Part shown: positions 22,850 through 22,958 of the stretch, piece after piece
Layout of the letters: every line of letters begins with the position of its first letter
Numbering within the stretch: the first letter of the stretch is position 1
DNA from: MED-G20 sp038108155
Lineage (GTDB): Bacteria; Bacteroidota; Bacteroidia; Flavobacteriales_D; Parvicellaceae
Assembly: GCA_038108155.1 (NCBI GenBank)
Contig: JAYNHP010000032.1
Location: 1 to 22,958 of the forward strand
DNA: 22,958 nt
Reading direction: 5' to 3'
Translations under genes and position numbers: made by a program
Notes under the pieces: model-generated
What the model saw: only the letters and a program-made list of their open reading frames with translations
Told to the model about the DNA's origin: nothing
The model's database searches: none

Positions 22850-22958
22850 ATGAAAAAAATTATACTTACTATATCTATTGCCTTTGTAATAACTCAGATA
22901 ATTAAGGCACAAGTAATAACAGCTGTTCCCTGTGACATGTTAGGGATGTCTGTAAATG
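22850..22958 (+). CDS. Start of a secreted protein, cut by the window end
   Basis: ATG at 22850 opens a frame that runs off the window after 36 codons. It encodes a standard signal peptide (KKIILTISIAFVITQIIKAQ, cleavage probably after AQ) followed by VITAVPCDMLGMSVN. The MKK start and the final AQ before cleavage are typical of Bacteroidota secreted proteins, including many T9SS substrates. The family cannot be assigned from this fragment. It follows putative promoter site D. Confidence 0.75.
   Translation, partial: MKKIILTISIAFVITQIIKAQVITAVPCDMLGMSVN

Noticed and set aside
1..22958. tRNA, rRNA, CRISPR array, insertion sequence or prophage genes
   Set aside because: No cloverleaf, rRNA segment, regularly spaced repeats, transposase motif or phage gene was found on either strand. 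The only repeats are within coding modules or the short ones listed.

Overview
The window looks like a draft-assembly scaffold from an AT-rich member of the Bacteroidota, most likely Flavobacteriales. The evidence is the set of type IX secretion (T9SS) type A C-terminal sorting domains, the DUF5916 outer-membrane protein, the Bacteroidota-style ECF sigma factor with a membrane-spanning partner, the near absence of Shine-Dalgarno sequences, and -7 boxes of the TAnnTTTG type. There are two N runs, 6190-6289 (100 N) and 19858-19867 (10 N). The second is probably an unmerged 6-bp contig overlap inside one gene.

Layout. (1) 75-3946: a compact same-strand run with a multi-pass membrane protein, a DinB-like protein, a Cys-rich probable lipoprotein, a one-domain cupin and a PhzF-family isomerase. 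(2) 4030-5959: two secreted proteins, the second with a Cys-bracketed DGWNG module, a PKD domain and a T9SS sorting domain. (3) 6096-9148: a small unknown gene cut by the gap, an ECF sigma factor, a large protein joining a cytoplasmic duplicated motif, one membrane helix and a C-terminal beta-barrel, and a small outer-membrane barrel protein. (4) 9297-12404: a 1035-residue T9SS adhesin-like protein with six DGWNG-type and three fibronectin-III-like modules. (5) 12401-17568: an OsmC-family protein (minus strand), a tocopherol-cyclase-family protein, a DUF1624/HGSNAT-like membrane protein and a catalase-peroxidase (katG) with a lipoprotein signal. (6) 17648-22709: a DUF5916 outer-membrane protein, a T9SS-exported esterase of the PHB-depolymerase/feruloyl-esterase type and a Na+/Ca2+ exchanger-family antiporter. 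(7) 22850-end: the start of another secreted protein.

Two signals stand out. First, five intergenic regions carry the same bipartite element, ACC(C/A)-rich then CGT(T/A)(A/G). The distance from ACC to CGT is 25 nt in four sites and 24 nt in the fifth. It looks like an ECF-sigma promoter and lies upstream of the sigma factor locus and of four genes for secreted proteins, suggesting a self-regulated surface-protein regulon. Second, the 271-nt gap at 21335-21605 holds a complete minus-strand mini-gene. It has a TTGATT-N17-TATAAT promoter, a perfect AAGGAGGTG ribosome-binding site, a 21-codon ORF with a hydrophobic tail, and a strong hairpin terminator. Its 3' segment can pair either with the ribosome-binding site or with an internal segment, as in some type I toxin or riboregulated mRNAs. 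Both are inferences from sequence pattern and have not been tested.
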